From contig CAYXOX010000047.1 of the NCBI GenBank assembly GCA_964466745.1, positions 1 through 19,980 of the forward strand: a stretch of DNA of 19,980 bases, given 5' to 3'. Below are positions 1-6,963 of the stretch, piece after piece. How positions within the stretch are numbered: the stretch's first letter is position 1; the number at the start of each line of letters is the position of its first letter. Under the pieces are notes generated by a model, which was not told the DNA's origin, did not search any database, and saw only the letters and a list, made by a program, of their open reading frames with translations. Position numbers and translations under genes: made by a program. The stretch comes from CAYXOX01 sp964466745. Its GTDB lineage: Bacteria; Pseudomonadota; Alphaproteobacteria; Rhodobacterales; Rhodobacteraceae.

Positions 1-1
1 C

Positions 2-94
2 GCAGCGAACATCTGCGGCATCACATTACTCGGACAACGGCAGAGCGGCAAGAAAAAGAGTCTGGCCGATTACGCGAAGGAGGCGCGACGGTGA
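2..94 (+). CDS. C-terminal end of an unidentified ORF (cut by window edge)
   Basis: The second forward frame is open from the window edge to a TGA at 92-94 and encodes about 30 residues ending in a basic tail (GKKKSLADYAKEARR). The main reason to take it seriously is the layout. Its stop codon overlaps the GTG start of the next small ORF in a GTGA arrangement, which is typical of translationally coupled genes. An AAGGAGG site (77-83) lies inside its last codons. The stretch is visibly more A/T-rich than the permease genes that follow. I do not recognise the protein. It does not look like the end of the ABC ATPase that usually precedes this kind of permease pair. It could be the last gene of a phage or other mobile element, or a chance open frame. 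Confidence 0.3.
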   Translation, partial: AANICGITLLGQRQSGKKKSLADYAKEARR

Positions 95-177
95 AAAAAA
101 CGCTAAGGGAATACAGCGAGCAAAGCAATAACGGAGTGTGCTGCCCCAAGTGCGGCGGGCCATCGGGGAGGCCATGA
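91..177 (+). CDS. 28-aa ORF with a CPKCGG zinc-ribbon-like knuckle
   Basis: A GTG start at 91 sits 7 nt behind a near-perfect Shine-Dalgarno (AAGGAGG, 77-83) and runs 28 codons to TGA at 175-177. The product begins VKKTLREYSEQ and carries one Cys-Cys-Pro-Lys-Cys-Gly-Gly knuckle, half of a zinc-ribbon. Small proteins of this style are common in phage early or packaging regions, but I cannot name a family. It overlaps the preceding ORF by 4 nt and ends 6 nt before the permease start. The last part of its frame (CGGPSGRP) may simply be read-through into sequence that originally belonged to the transporter operon. The strong ribosome binding site supports translation; the function is unknown. Confidence 0.4.
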   Translation: MKKTLREYSEQSNNGVCCPKCGGPSGRP

Positions 178-183
178 CCGGCC

Positions 184-1317
184 ATGACTGACGCGACCGA
201 AACCGCGGCGTCCCGGGGCAGCAGCGGCCCCGCGGCGCCCGAGGCGGCCGCGCGCCGCCGTCGCTGGACCCTCGAGGTCCGCGAATACATGCCGCCGCTG
301 CAGACCGCCGCCGTGATCGGCTGCGGCCTGCTGGCCGGGCTCTTCGTCTCGGCGCTCATGCTGATCGCGGTGGGCGTGCGCCCCGCCGATCTGCTCAACG
401 AATTCGTCGTGTCCATCTTCTCCTCGGCGCGCAACCTGCGCGCGGTGCTGGAGTTCGCCGCGCCGCTGACGATCGTGGGCCTCGCCGCGGCCCTCGCCTT
501 CAAGGCGCGGTTCTGGAACATCGGGATCGAGGGGCAGATCATCTTCGGCGCCATGGGCGCGACGCTCATCGCCAATCTCGACGTGGGGCCGCCGGGCACG
601 CGGCTCGTGCTCATGGCCGCCGCCGCCGCGCTGGCGGGCATGGCATGGATGGCGCTGCCGCTCTTCCTGCGGCTGCGGCTCGGCATCAACGAGATCATCA
701 GCACGCTTCTGCTGAACTACATCGCCTTCAACTTCCTTCTGCATCTGCTCTACGGGCCGTGGAAGGATCCGGTGACGTCCTTCCCTAACTCCAAGCTCTA
801 CGACGACCCGGTGGAGCGGCTGGGCAGCGTGGGGCTGGGCGGAATCGAGGTGACCTCCTCGGTGTTCCTCGCGGCGGGGCTGGTGCTGGTGGGCGCCTGG
901 GCGCTTGGGGCCGCACGCTTCGGCTTCCTTCTGCGCTTCGTCTACGCGAACCCGCGCATGGCCGGGGCGATCGGGGTGAACGTGGCCCTGCTCACGGCGC
1001 TGGCCGCGCTCGCCTCGGGCGCGCTCTCGGGGCTCGCGGGCTTCGCGATCTCGGCCGGGATCGACAGCCGGCTGACCCAGGGCTTCTTCGTGGGATACGG
1101 CTTCTCGGGCATCCTCATCGGCTTTCTCGCGCGCAACAATCCCGTTGCGGTGGTGTTCTTCGCGCTGCTCATCGCCGTCCTGATGGTGGCCGGGCAGACC
1201 CTGCAGATCTTCTACCAGATCCCCTTCGCCATGGTTCAGCTGATCCAGGCCACCATCGTGATCTGCGTTGCGGCCTCGGAGTTCTTCATCCGTCACCGCG
1301 TCCACCGGGTGGAGTGA
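184..1317 (+). CDS. BMP-family ABC transporter permease 1 (nucleoside/purine or simple-sugar type)
   Basis: A 377-residue inner-membrane protein of the BPD_transp_2 family, the first of a permease pair. After a short Ala/Pro/Arg-rich cytoplasmic N-terminus (1-40), hydrophobic helices start near residue 41 and continue to the end. The family signature Asn-Ile-Gly-Ile-Glu-Gly-Gln (about 112-118) matches YufP/BmpC-like subunits that work with BmpA-type lipoproteins on nucleosides or purines. ATG 184 has a purine-rich GGGGAGG at 165-171, rather far away (12 nt), so a nearby alternative start is possible. The stop is 4 nt before the second permease gene, so the two are co-translated. The substrate is inferred: next-door genes are not purine enzymes, and the ATPase and binding protein are not in this window. 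Certain as an ABC permease, unsure as to substrate. Confidence 0.9.
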   Translation: MTDATETAASRGSSGPAAPEAAARRRRWTLEVREYMPPLQTAAVIGCGLLAGLFVSALMLIAVGVRPADLLNEFVVSIFSSARNLRAVLEFAAPLTIVGLAAALAFKARFWNIGIEGQIIFGAMGATLIANLDVGPPGTRLVLMAAAAALAGMAWMALPLFLRLRLGINEIISTLLLNYIAFNFLLHLLYGPWKDPVTSFPNSKLYDDPVERLGSVGLGGIEVTSSVFLAAGLVLVGAWALGAARFGFLLRFVYANPRMAGAIGVNVALLTALAALASGALSGLAGFAISAGIDSRLTQGFFVGYGFSGILIGFLARNNPVAVVFFALLIAVLMVAGQTLQIFYQIPFAMVQLIQATIVICVAASEFFIRHRVHRVE

Positions 1318-1321
1318 GGCC

Positions 1322-2248
1322 ATGGAGTTTCTCTACAACTGGATCGCCATCGCCCCGCAGTTCGCCGTGCCCTTCGCGCTGGCGACGCTCGGCCTCGTGA
1401 TCTCCGAGCGTTCGGGCGTGCTCAACCTCGGCGCGGAGGGCTACCTTCTCGTGGGCGCCATGGCCGGCGCCGGCGCGGTGCTGACCCTGGGCAACCCATG
1501 GGCGGGCCTCGGCGCGGCGGTGGTGGCCGGCGGGCTGCTTTCGCTGCTCTTCGCCGCGCTCGCGGTGTACCTGCGGGTGAACCAGGTGATCGCCGGACTC
1601 GCGCTGGTGTTCTTTGCGCAGGGGCTTTCCACCCTCGTGGCGAACCTGCAGGGCTGGACGAACAAGCCCTTCACCGGCCTCAGGCCGCTCGACCTCGGGC
1701 CGCTGGGCGATATCCCGGTGCTCGGGCGCCTCGTCTTCGGTCAGGACGCGGTGGTCTACCTGACCATCGCGCTCTTCGCGGCGACCGTCTGGGTCTTTCG
1801 GCGCACCGAGTTCGGCCTGCGCATCCGCGCGGTGGGCGAAAACCCCGAGGCCGCCGACAGCGCGGGTGTCTCGGTGACGCTCTACCGGCTCGCGGCCGTC
1901 GTGGTGTGCGGGATGATCGTGGGGCTGGCCGGCGGGTATCTTTCCGTCGTGGTATCGAAGATCTGGGTCGACGGGATGTCGGGCGGCCGTGGCTGGATCG
2001 CCATCGCGCTGGTCATCTTCGCGCGCTGGCGCTTCTGGCCGGCACTCGCCGGCGCCGTGATCTTCGGGCTGGTGGAGGCGCTCATCCCGCGGGTGGCGGC
2101 CATCGGCCTGCAGGTCCCGCAGTATTTCGTGCTCATGCTGCCCTACGTGGCCACGCTGACGGTGATGGTCTGGGCCAGCCTGCGGGCGCGCGGCAGCGGC
2201 GCACCCGGCGCGCTGGGCGAACCCTTCGTGCGCGAGGAGCGCCGCTGA
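1322..2248 (+). CDS. BMP-family ABC transporter permease 2
   Basis: A 308-residue polytopic membrane protein, the second BPD_transp_2 subunit that would form the heterodimeric channel with the preceding permease. The Ser-Gly-Val-Leu-Asn-Leu-Gly-Ala-Glu-Gly stretch (about 31-40) is the hallmark of YufQ/BmpB-like partners. The reading frame is open further upstream to 1268, but ATG 1322 is chosen because GGAGTGAGG precedes it and because the protein then begins MEFLYNW, followed directly by the first membrane helix. The previous stop is only 4 nt upstream. The C-terminus is a short charged tail (FVREERR). A BMP-type importer also needs a two-NBD ATPase and a lipoprotein, both absent here, so they must lie upstream of the window or elsewhere. 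Confidence 0.9.
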   Translation: MEFLYNWIAIAPQFAVPFALATLGLVISERSGVLNLGAEGYLLVGAMAGAGAVLTLGNPWAGLGAAVVAGGLLSLLFAALAVYLRVNQVIAGLALVFFAQGLSTLVANLQGWTNKPFTGLRPLDLGPLGDIPVLGRLVFGQDAVVYLTIALFAATVWVFRRTEFGLRIRAVGENPEAADSAGVSVTLYRLAAVVVCGMIVGLAGGYLSVVVSKIWVDGMSGGRGWIAIALVIFARWRFWPALAGAVIFGLVEALIPRVAAIGLQVPQYFVLMLPYVATLTVMVWASLRARGSGAPGALGEPFVREERR

Positions 2249-2264
2249 GGAACGAGTGACAGGC

Positions 2265-2286
2265 GCGCCGGGCCGCCGGCCCGCGC
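2265..2286 (+). terminator. GC hairpin after the permease pair
   Basis: CGGGCC (2269-2274) pairs with GGCCCG (2278-2283) across a GCC loop, and a bulge allows three more pairs outside. It begins 17 nt after the permease stop. There is no T-run, so at best it is a weak or Rho-assisted terminator or an RNA-stabilising hairpin. Confidence 0.3.
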
Positions 2287-2369
2287 CGGCGGAAAACAGG
2301 TGAAAATGGGGGAAGGCCGGCCTTGCGGGCCCGGCTTGCATCTCCCGCAACAAGGACGACGATGACAGC

Positions 2370-2993
2370 ATGAAACTCAACAACGCATTCGAGGTGGCCC
2401 GGCCGCTTCCCGAGGTCTGGGCCTTCTTCAAGGACGTGCCGGCCGTGGCCGACTGCCTGCCCGGGGCGGAGTATCTCGGCCAGGGCGAGGACGGCGCCCA
2501 CAAGGGGCGGATGAGCGTCAAGCTCGGCCCCGTGCAGACCGCCTTCGAGGGGTCGGCGCAGGTGGACTACGACGAGGCCGCCCACGCCATCTCCGCGAAG
2601 GGCAAGGGCGTGGACAAGCGCGGCGGCAGCCGCGGGCGCATGTCGCTCGACTGCCGGCTCTCGGAGGCCGGCGGCGGCACCCGGGTGGAGGTGGACAGCG
2701 ACATCCAGCTCTCCGGCGCCATCGCCCAGTTCGGCCGCACCGGCATCGTGGAGGAAATCGCGAAGGTTCTGATCGACGATTTCGTCAAGAATGCCGAGGC
2801 GCAGCTCGCTCCTGCCTCGGAGGCAGGCGCGGGGGCGGCAGCGGGCGACGCGGGCGCGGATGCCGGGCCGCACGCACGTCCGGCAGCGCCGCGCGCGCCG
2901 GCGCAGGCCGCCTCCTCCTCGCTGTCGGGCACCTCCCTGCTCTGGCGCGCCTTCCGGGCCTGGCTGCGCGGGCTTTTCGGCCGGAAGGGCTGA
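2370..2993 (+). CDS. CoxG-like SRPBCC protein with C-terminal membrane tail
   Basis: A 207-residue protein. Residues 1-145 form an SRPBCC/START-like domain of the CO dehydrogenase subunit G (CoxG) family: the opening MKLNNAFEVARPLPEVWAFF and the ADCLPGAE motif are typical, as is the later GRMSLDCRL strand. A Pro/Ala/Gly-rich linker (about 150-185) follows, then a short amphipathic segment with Trp/Phe/Leu and Arg/Lys (SLLWRAFRAWLRGLFGRKG) that looks like a peripheral membrane anchor. CoxG proteins attach molybdenum hydroxylases such as CO or xanthine-type dehydrogenases to the membrane. No such enzyme is encoded here, so its partner is elsewhere, possibly upstream with the transporter. Start: AAGGA at 2352-2356 is 13 nt away, but a three-codon mini-ORF (ATG 2362 to TGA 2373) overlaps the start as ATGA and could deliver ribosomes. 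Confidence 0.85.
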   Translation: MKLNNAFEVARPLPEVWAFFKDVPAVADCLPGAEYLGQGEDGAHKGRMSVKLGPVQTAFEGSAQVDYDEAAHAISAKGKGVDKRGGSRGRMSLDCRLSEAGGGTRVEVDSDIQLSGAIAQFGRTGIVEEIAKVLIDDFVKNAEAQLAPASEAGAGAAAGDAGADAGPHARPAAPRAPAQAASSSLSGTSLLWRAFRAWLRGLFGRKG

Positions 2994-3079
2994 ACGGGCC
3001 GGCGGCGGGGGGCGCGCCGCCTCTTTCCCGGGGCGAGAATCGCGCCATACTGGTGCGGGAGACGCCGGAGACAGTTGCC

Positions 3080-3703
3080 ATGGCCGACCTGCGGCAGAAC
3101 CCCCACGCGCTGCGCGAGGAGCGCGAGAAGGTCCTCGAGGTGGCCATCGGCCGCGAGGTGCGCGCCTGCCGGCGCCAGCGCGGGATGACGGTGGCCGAAC
3201 TCGCCGCCGTCACCGGCATCTCGGCGGGCATGCTCTCGAAGATCGAGAACGGGCTGACCTCGCCCTCACTCACCAGCCTGCGCAGCCTCGCCCACGCGCT
3301 CGGCGTGCCGCTCACCGCCTTCCTGCGCCGCTACGAGGAGCATCGCCCGGCGGTGCACACGCGGGCCGGACGCGGGGTGGAAACCGAGCGCGCCGGCACC
3401 CGCGCCGGACACCAGTACAAGCTCCTGGGGCATCTCGGCGGCAACGCCAGCGGCGTCGTCGTCGAGCCCTACCTCATCACGCTGAGCGAAAGCTCCGACG
3501 TGTTTCCGACCTTCCAGCACGGCGGCGTGGAGACGCTCTACATGCTGGAGGGCGTGGTGGACTACCGCCACGGCGACAGGCTCTACCGGCTCGAACCCGG
3601 CGACACGCTGTTCTTCGACGCCGACGCCCCCCACGGGCCGGAGGGGCTGGTGGACCTGCCGGCGCGCTATCTTTCGATCATCGCCTATCCGCAGTTGCCC
3701 TGA
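3080..3703 (+). CDS. XRE-cupin transcriptional regulator
   Basis: A 207-residue regulator with an N-terminal Cro/C1-type helix-turn-helix (about residues 22-80: REVRACRRQRGMTVAELAAVTG, then ISAGMLSKIENGLTSPSL) and a C-terminal cupin_2 domain (about 125-200) with the usual metal/ligand-pocket pattern (FQHGGVETLYMLEG, then YRLEPGDTLFFDADAPHGPEG). Such proteins bind a small metabolite in the cupin and act as operon-specific repressors or activators. The frame opens at a GTG at 3053, but ATG 3080 is preferred because GGAG (3067-3070) is 9 nt upstream. It lies directly before the GlxB/GlxC/GlxD/GlnT operon on the same strand, so that operon is the obvious target; related regulators are often found beside amine and amino-acid utilisation genes. 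The ligand is unknown. Confidence 0.9.
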   Translation: MADLRQNPHALREEREKVLEVAIGREVRACRRQRGMTVAELAAVTGISAGMLSKIENGLTSPSLTSLRSLAHALGVPLTAFLRRYEEHRPAVHTRAGRGVETERAGTRAGHQYKLLGHLGGNASGVVVEPYLITLSESSDVFPTFQHGGVETLYMLEGVVDYRHGDRLYRLEPGDTLFFDADAPHGPEGLVDLPARYLSIIAYPQLP

Positions 3704-3741
3704 CCGGGCACGGCCGCGTGTTCCGCGTGGGACGTGCCCGG
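3704..3741 (+). terminator. Inverted repeat directly after the regulator stop
   Basis: CCGGGCACG (3704-3712) and CGTGCCCGG (3733-3741) are perfect 9-bp complements around a 20-nt loop that can itself pair weakly. The hairpin starts at the base after the TGA and is not followed by a T-run. It probably ends or attenuates the regulator transcript, separating it from the next operon. Confidence 0.45.
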
Positions 3742-3863
3742 AAAGACCCCGCCGTGACGCCGCCGCGGCACGGGCCGGCCCGGCGCCTGCCCGCGCAACC
3801 GCCTCCGGCGGGAGCATTTGGGCCAAGATGAAGGCAGGGGCGCACGGCTCTCCGCCGGGAAGA

Positions 3864-3878
3864 TTGCCTGAGGGGCAA
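3864..3878. promoter_or_regulatory. Candidate operator dyad TTGCC-N5-GGCAA
   Basis: A perfect 5+5 dyad, TTGCC (3864-3868) and GGCAA (3874-3878), in a locally A/T-richer patch just upstream of the putative promoter of the amidotransferase operon. Size and position would suit an XRE dimer such as the regulator encoded immediately upstream. Short dyads occur by chance, so this is a hypothesis. Confidence 0.3.
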
Positions 3879-3894
3879 ATTTGTTTCTTCCAAG

Positions 3895-3923
3895 TTGAGG
3901 GGGGCGGGGCGGCGCGCTAGGCT
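3895..3923 (+). promoter_or_regulatory. Putative sigma-70 promoter of the glx/mgs-glnT operon
   Basis: TTGAGG (3895-3900) and TAGGCT (3918-3923) are separated by exactly 17 nt, in the spacing and style of housekeeping promoters of Rhodobacterales. The predicted start near 3930 leaves a leader of about 40 nt ending in GGAGA (3959-3963) before ATG 3972. There is no experimental support. Confidence 0.4.
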
Positions 3924-3971
3924 GCGACTCGCTCCCGGACGGGCCGGGACGACGAGCTGGAGACAACGGCC

Positions 3972-4868
3972 ATGTGCGGCATCGTGGGATTGTTCCTCAA
4001 GGACAGGGAGCTGGAGCCGAGGCTCGGCAGTCTTCTGACCGACATGCTGGTCACGATGACCGACCGCGGGCCCGACAGCGCCGGGATCGCCGTCTACGGC
4101 GCCGGGGCCGCGGGGCGCGACAAGCTGACCGTGCAGTCGGCCGCGCCGGAGGCCGATTTCGACGGGCTCGCCGAGGCCCTGGGCGCGCGGCTCGGCCAGG
4201 CGGTAACGCTTGCCGTGAAGGACACCCACGCGGTGATCGACCTGCCCGACGGCGCGGGCGAGGCGGCGCGGGCCGCGCTCGCCGAGCTGCGCCCCGGCAT
4301 CCGCGTGATGAGCGCGGGCGACACCATCGAGATCTACAAGGAGGTGGGGCTGCCGCGGGACGTGGCCGCGCGCTTCGCCCTCACCGCCATGGCCGGCCGC
4401 CACGGGATCGGCCACACGCGGATGGCCACCGAAAGCGCGGTGACCACGCTGGGCGCACATCCCTTCTCCACCGGGCCGGACCAGTGCCTCGTGCACAACG
4501 GCTCGCTTTCGAACCACAACTCCCTGCGGCGGATGTTGCGGCGCGAGGGCGTGCGCATCGAGACCGAGAACGACAGCGAGGTCGCCGCCGCCTACCTGAC
4601 CTGGAGGATGCGCGAAGGCGCGAGCCTCGGCGAAGCGCTCGAAAGCTCGCTCGACGACCTCGACGGCTTCTTCACCTTCGTCGTCGGCACCCATGACGGC
4701 TTCGGGGTGCTGCGCGATCCCATCGCCTGCAAGCCCGCCGTCCTCGCCGAGACCGACCGGTACGTCGCCTTCGGCTCGGAGTACCGAGCCCTCGCGGACC
4801 TGCCCGGCATCGAGCATGCCCGCGTCTGGGAGCCCGAACCTGCAACCGTCTATTTCTGGACCCACTGA
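3972..4868 (+). CDS. mgsA: Class II glutamine amidotransferase subunit (GlxB / N-methylglutamate synthase subunit A)
   Basis: A 298-residue Ntn-type glutaminase. The second residue is the catalytic cysteine (MCGIVGLF), exposed after removal of Met1. Further landmarks are DRGPDSAG (about 36-43), GHTRMATES (about 147-155), HPFS, VHNGSLSNH (about 174-182) and NDSE (about 200). It matches the GATase domain of glutamate synthase but stands alone, as in the GlxB/MgsA family. It would release ammonia, or bind the amide substrate, for the FMN subunit encoded two genes downstream. In the N-methylglutamate route the complex turns gamma-glutamylmethylamide plus 2-oxoglutarate into N-methylglutamate plus glutamate. 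GGAGA lies 8 nt before the ATG. The stop overlaps the next start (TGATG), so it is co-translated. The alternative role is a plain glutamine/glutamate (Glx) system; the sequence cannot decide. Confidence 0.85.
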   Translation: MCGIVGLFLKDRELEPRLGSLLTDMLVTMTDRGPDSAGIAVYGAGAAGRDKLTVQSAAPEADFDGLAEALGARLGQAVTLAVKDTHAVIDLPDGAGEAARAALAELRPGIRVMSAGDTIEIYKEVGLPRDVAARFALTAMAGRHGIGHTRMATESAVTTLGAHPFSTGPDQCLVHNGSLSNHNSLRRMLRREGVRIETENDSEVAAAYLTWRMREGASLGEALESSLDDLDGFFTFVVGTHDGFGVLRDPIACKPAVLAETDRYVAFGSEYRALADLPGIEHARVWEPEPATVYFWTH

Positions 4869-5551
4869 TGCAGACCATCGACCTCGCCGAAACCTCCCTG
4901 CGCGAGCTCAACGCCGCGCTCCAGGCCCAGCATGCCGAAACCAACCGGACGGCCTGGGAGATCCTGAACCCGCGCGGCGCCCATGCCATCGCCGTGGGTC
5001 TCGACGCCCCCATCGAGGTGACCGTTCGGGGCCCGACGGGGTATTACTGCGCGGGGATGAACAAGCAGGCCAACGTGCACATCGAGGGCTCTGCCGGGCC
5101 GGGCGTGGCCGAGAACATGATGTCGGGGACGGTGGTGATCGAGGGCGACGCGAGCCAGTACGCGGGCGCCACGGGGCGCGGCGGCCTGCTGGTGATAAAG
5201 GGCAACGCCTCCTCGCGCTGCGGGATCTCGATGAAGGGCATCGACATCGTGGTGCACGGCAACGTCGGCCACATGAGCGCCTTCATGGCGCAGGCCGGCA
5301 CCCTCGTCGTCTGCGGGGATGCGGGCGACGCGCTGGGCGACAGCCTCTACGAGGCGCGCCTCTTCGTGCGCGGCAGCGTCAGGAGCCTCGGCGCGGACTG
5401 CGTGGAAAAGGAGATGCGCCCCGAGCACCTCGCGCAGCTGGCGGACCTGCTGGAGCGCGGCGGCTGCAATGCGCGGCCCGAGGAGTTTCGCCGTTACGGC
5501 TCCGCCCGCAGGCTCTACAACTTCCATGTCGACAATGCCGGCGCCTATTGA
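4868..5551 (+). CDS. mgsB: GXGXG-motif protein (GlxC / N-methylglutamate synthase subunit B)
   Basis: A 227-residue protein made of the beta-helical GXGXG domain that forms the C-terminal part of large glutamate synthase subunits. The repeated glycine-rich strands run from about residue 60 to 170 (for example GTVVIEGDASQYAGATGRGG, then KGNASSRCGISMKG and GNVGHMSAFMAQAG). No catalytic residues are expected; the domain packs glutaminase and FMN subunits together and may shape the ammonia or methylamine channel. ATG 4868 shares a base with the preceding TGA, so translation is coupled. The last residues (RRLYNFHVDNAGAY) fit the family end. The name follows gene order: amidotransferase, GXGXG, FMN subunit, glutamine synthetase. 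Confidence 0.85.
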   Translation: MQTIDLAETSLRELNAALQAQHAETNRTAWEILNPRGAHAIAVGLDAPIEVTVRGPTGYYCAGMNKQANVHIEGSAGPGVAENMMSGTVVIEGDASQYAGATGRGGLLVIKGNASSRCGISMKGIDIVVHGNVGHMSAFMAQAGTLVVCGDAGDALGDSLYEARLFVRGSVRSLGADCVEKEMRPEHLAQLADLLERGGCNARPEEFRRYGSARRLYNFHVDNAGAY

Positions 5552-5564
5552 GGACCCAGCCACC

Positions 5565-6908
5565 ATGAACGATGAAAGCCCGCGCGCGCCGCGCACGCCG
5601 CCCATCCCCTCGGCCACCTTCACCGACGCGGCGAACGCCGAGATCCGCCGGGCGGCGGCCACCGGCATCTACGACATCCGCGGCGGCGGCGCCAAGCGCC
5701 GGGTGCCCCATTTCGACGATCTCGTCTTCCTCGGCGCGTCGATGTCGCGCTATCCGCTGGAGGGATACCGCGAGCGATGCGACACGGGCGTGGTGCTCGG
5801 CACGCGCCATGCGAAAAAGCCGATCGAGCTCGACATCCCCATCACCATCGCCGGCATGAGCTTCGGCGCGCTCTCCGGCCAGGCCAAGGAGGCGCTGGGC
5901 CGCGGCGCCACGCTCGCCGGCACCTCCACCACCACCGGCGACGGCGGCATGACCGAGGAGGAGCGCGGGCACTCCAGGCTGCTGGTCTACCAGCTCCTGC
6001 CCTCGCGCTACGGGATGAACCCCGACGATCTGCGCCGCGCCGATGCCATCGAGGTGGTGGTCGGCCAGGGCGCGAAGCCGGGCGGCGGCGGCATGCTCCT
6101 GGGCCAGAAGATCACCGATCGCGTGGCGGAGATGCGCACGCTGCCCAAGGGGATCGACCAGCGCAGCGCCTGCCGCCATCCCGACTGGACCGGCCCCGAC
6201 GATCTGGAGATCAAGATCCTCGAGCTGCGCGAGATCACCGGCTGGGAGAAACCCATCTACGTGAAGGTGGGCGGCGCGCGCCCCTATTTCGACACCGCGC
6301 TGGCGGTGAAGGCCGGGGCCGACGTGGTGGTGCTCGACGGGATGCAGGGCGGCACCGCCGCCACCCAGGACGTGTTCATCGAGCATGTCGGCCAGCCCAT
6401 TCTCGCCTGTATCCCCGAAGCCGTCCGCGCGCTGCAGGACCTGGGGATGCACCGCAAGGTGCAGCTCGTGGTGTCGGGGGGCATCCGTTCGGGCGCCGAT
6501 GTCGCGAAAGCCCTTGCACTCGGCGCCGATGCGACCTCCATCGGCACGGCGGCGCTGATCGCGCTGGGCGACAACGACCCGCGCTGGGAGGCGGAATACC
6601 GCGCGCTCGGCACCACCGCCGGCGCCTACGACGACTGGCACGAGGGGCGCGACCCGGCCGGCATCACCACCCAGGACGAGACGCTGGCCGCCCGGCTCGA
6701 CCCCATCGAGGGCGGGCGACGGCTGCGCAACTACCTCGCGGTGATGGCCCTGGAGGCGCAGACGCTCGCGCGGGCCTGCGGCAAGTCCAAGCTCTCCAGC
6801 CTCGAGCCCGAGGATCTCTGCGCGCTCACCATGGAAGCGGCCGCGATGGCGAAGGTGCCGCTCGCCGGCACCGACTGGTATCCGGGAAAGCCCGGCACGA
6901 CCATGTGA
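5565..6908 (+). CDS. mgsC: FMN-binding glutamate-synthase-family protein (GlxD / N-methylglutamate synthase subunit C)
   Basis: A 447-residue protein corresponding to the FMN/synthase barrel of glutamate synthase. Recognisable pieces are ITIAGMSFGALSGQAKEALG (about 98-117), GTSTTTGDGGM, QGAKPGGGGMLLGQKI (about 167-182), YVKVGGARPYFDTALAVKAG, DGMQGGTAATQDVF and VVSGGIRSGADVAKALALGA. In the region where classical GltB carries three cysteines for a 3Fe-4S cluster before the PxGIxTQD segment, this protein has none (GRDPAGITTQD is kept). It may therefore use FMN alone, or receive electrons differently. The longer open frame upstream overlaps the previous gene; ATG 5565 is chosen because TGAGGA (5549-5554), overlapping the previous stop, serves as ribosome binding site. 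It probably forms a complex with the two upstream products. Confidence 0.87.
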   Translation: MNDESPRAPRTPPIPSATFTDAANAEIRRAAATGIYDIRGGGAKRRVPHFDDLVFLGASMSRYPLEGYRERCDTGVVLGTRHAKKPIELDIPITIAGMSFGALSGQAKEALGRGATLAGTSTTTGDGGMTEEERGHSRLLVYQLLPSRYGMNPDDLRRADAIEVVVGQGAKPGGGGMLLGQKITDRVAEMRTLPKGIDQRSACRHPDWTGPDDLEIKILELREITGWEKPIYVKVGGARPYFDTALAVKAGADVVVLDGMQGGTAATQDVFIEHVGQPILACIPEAVRALQDLGMHRKVQLVVSGGIRSGADVAKALALGADATSIGTAALIALGDNDPRWEAEYRALGTTAGAYDDWHEGRDPAGITTQDETLAARLDPIEGGRRLRNYLAVMALEAQTLARACGKSKLSSLEPEDLCALTMEAAAMAKVPLAGTDWYPGKPGTTM

Positions 6909-6963
6909 GCTTCGCGCGACAGGATACCGATACGAAAAGACAAAACACACAGGGGGACCGGAC

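Noticed and set aside
2313..2324. 12-bp palindrome AAGGCCGGCCTT, and CGGGCCGGCCCG at 3771-3782
   Set aside because: Self-complementary GGCC words are frequent by chance at this GC content; no loop or T-run and no clear link to a promoter.
103..2521. Long minus-strand open frames opposite the two permease genes
   Set aside because: High-GC shadows, rich in Arg/His/Glu, with no ribosome binding sites or motifs.
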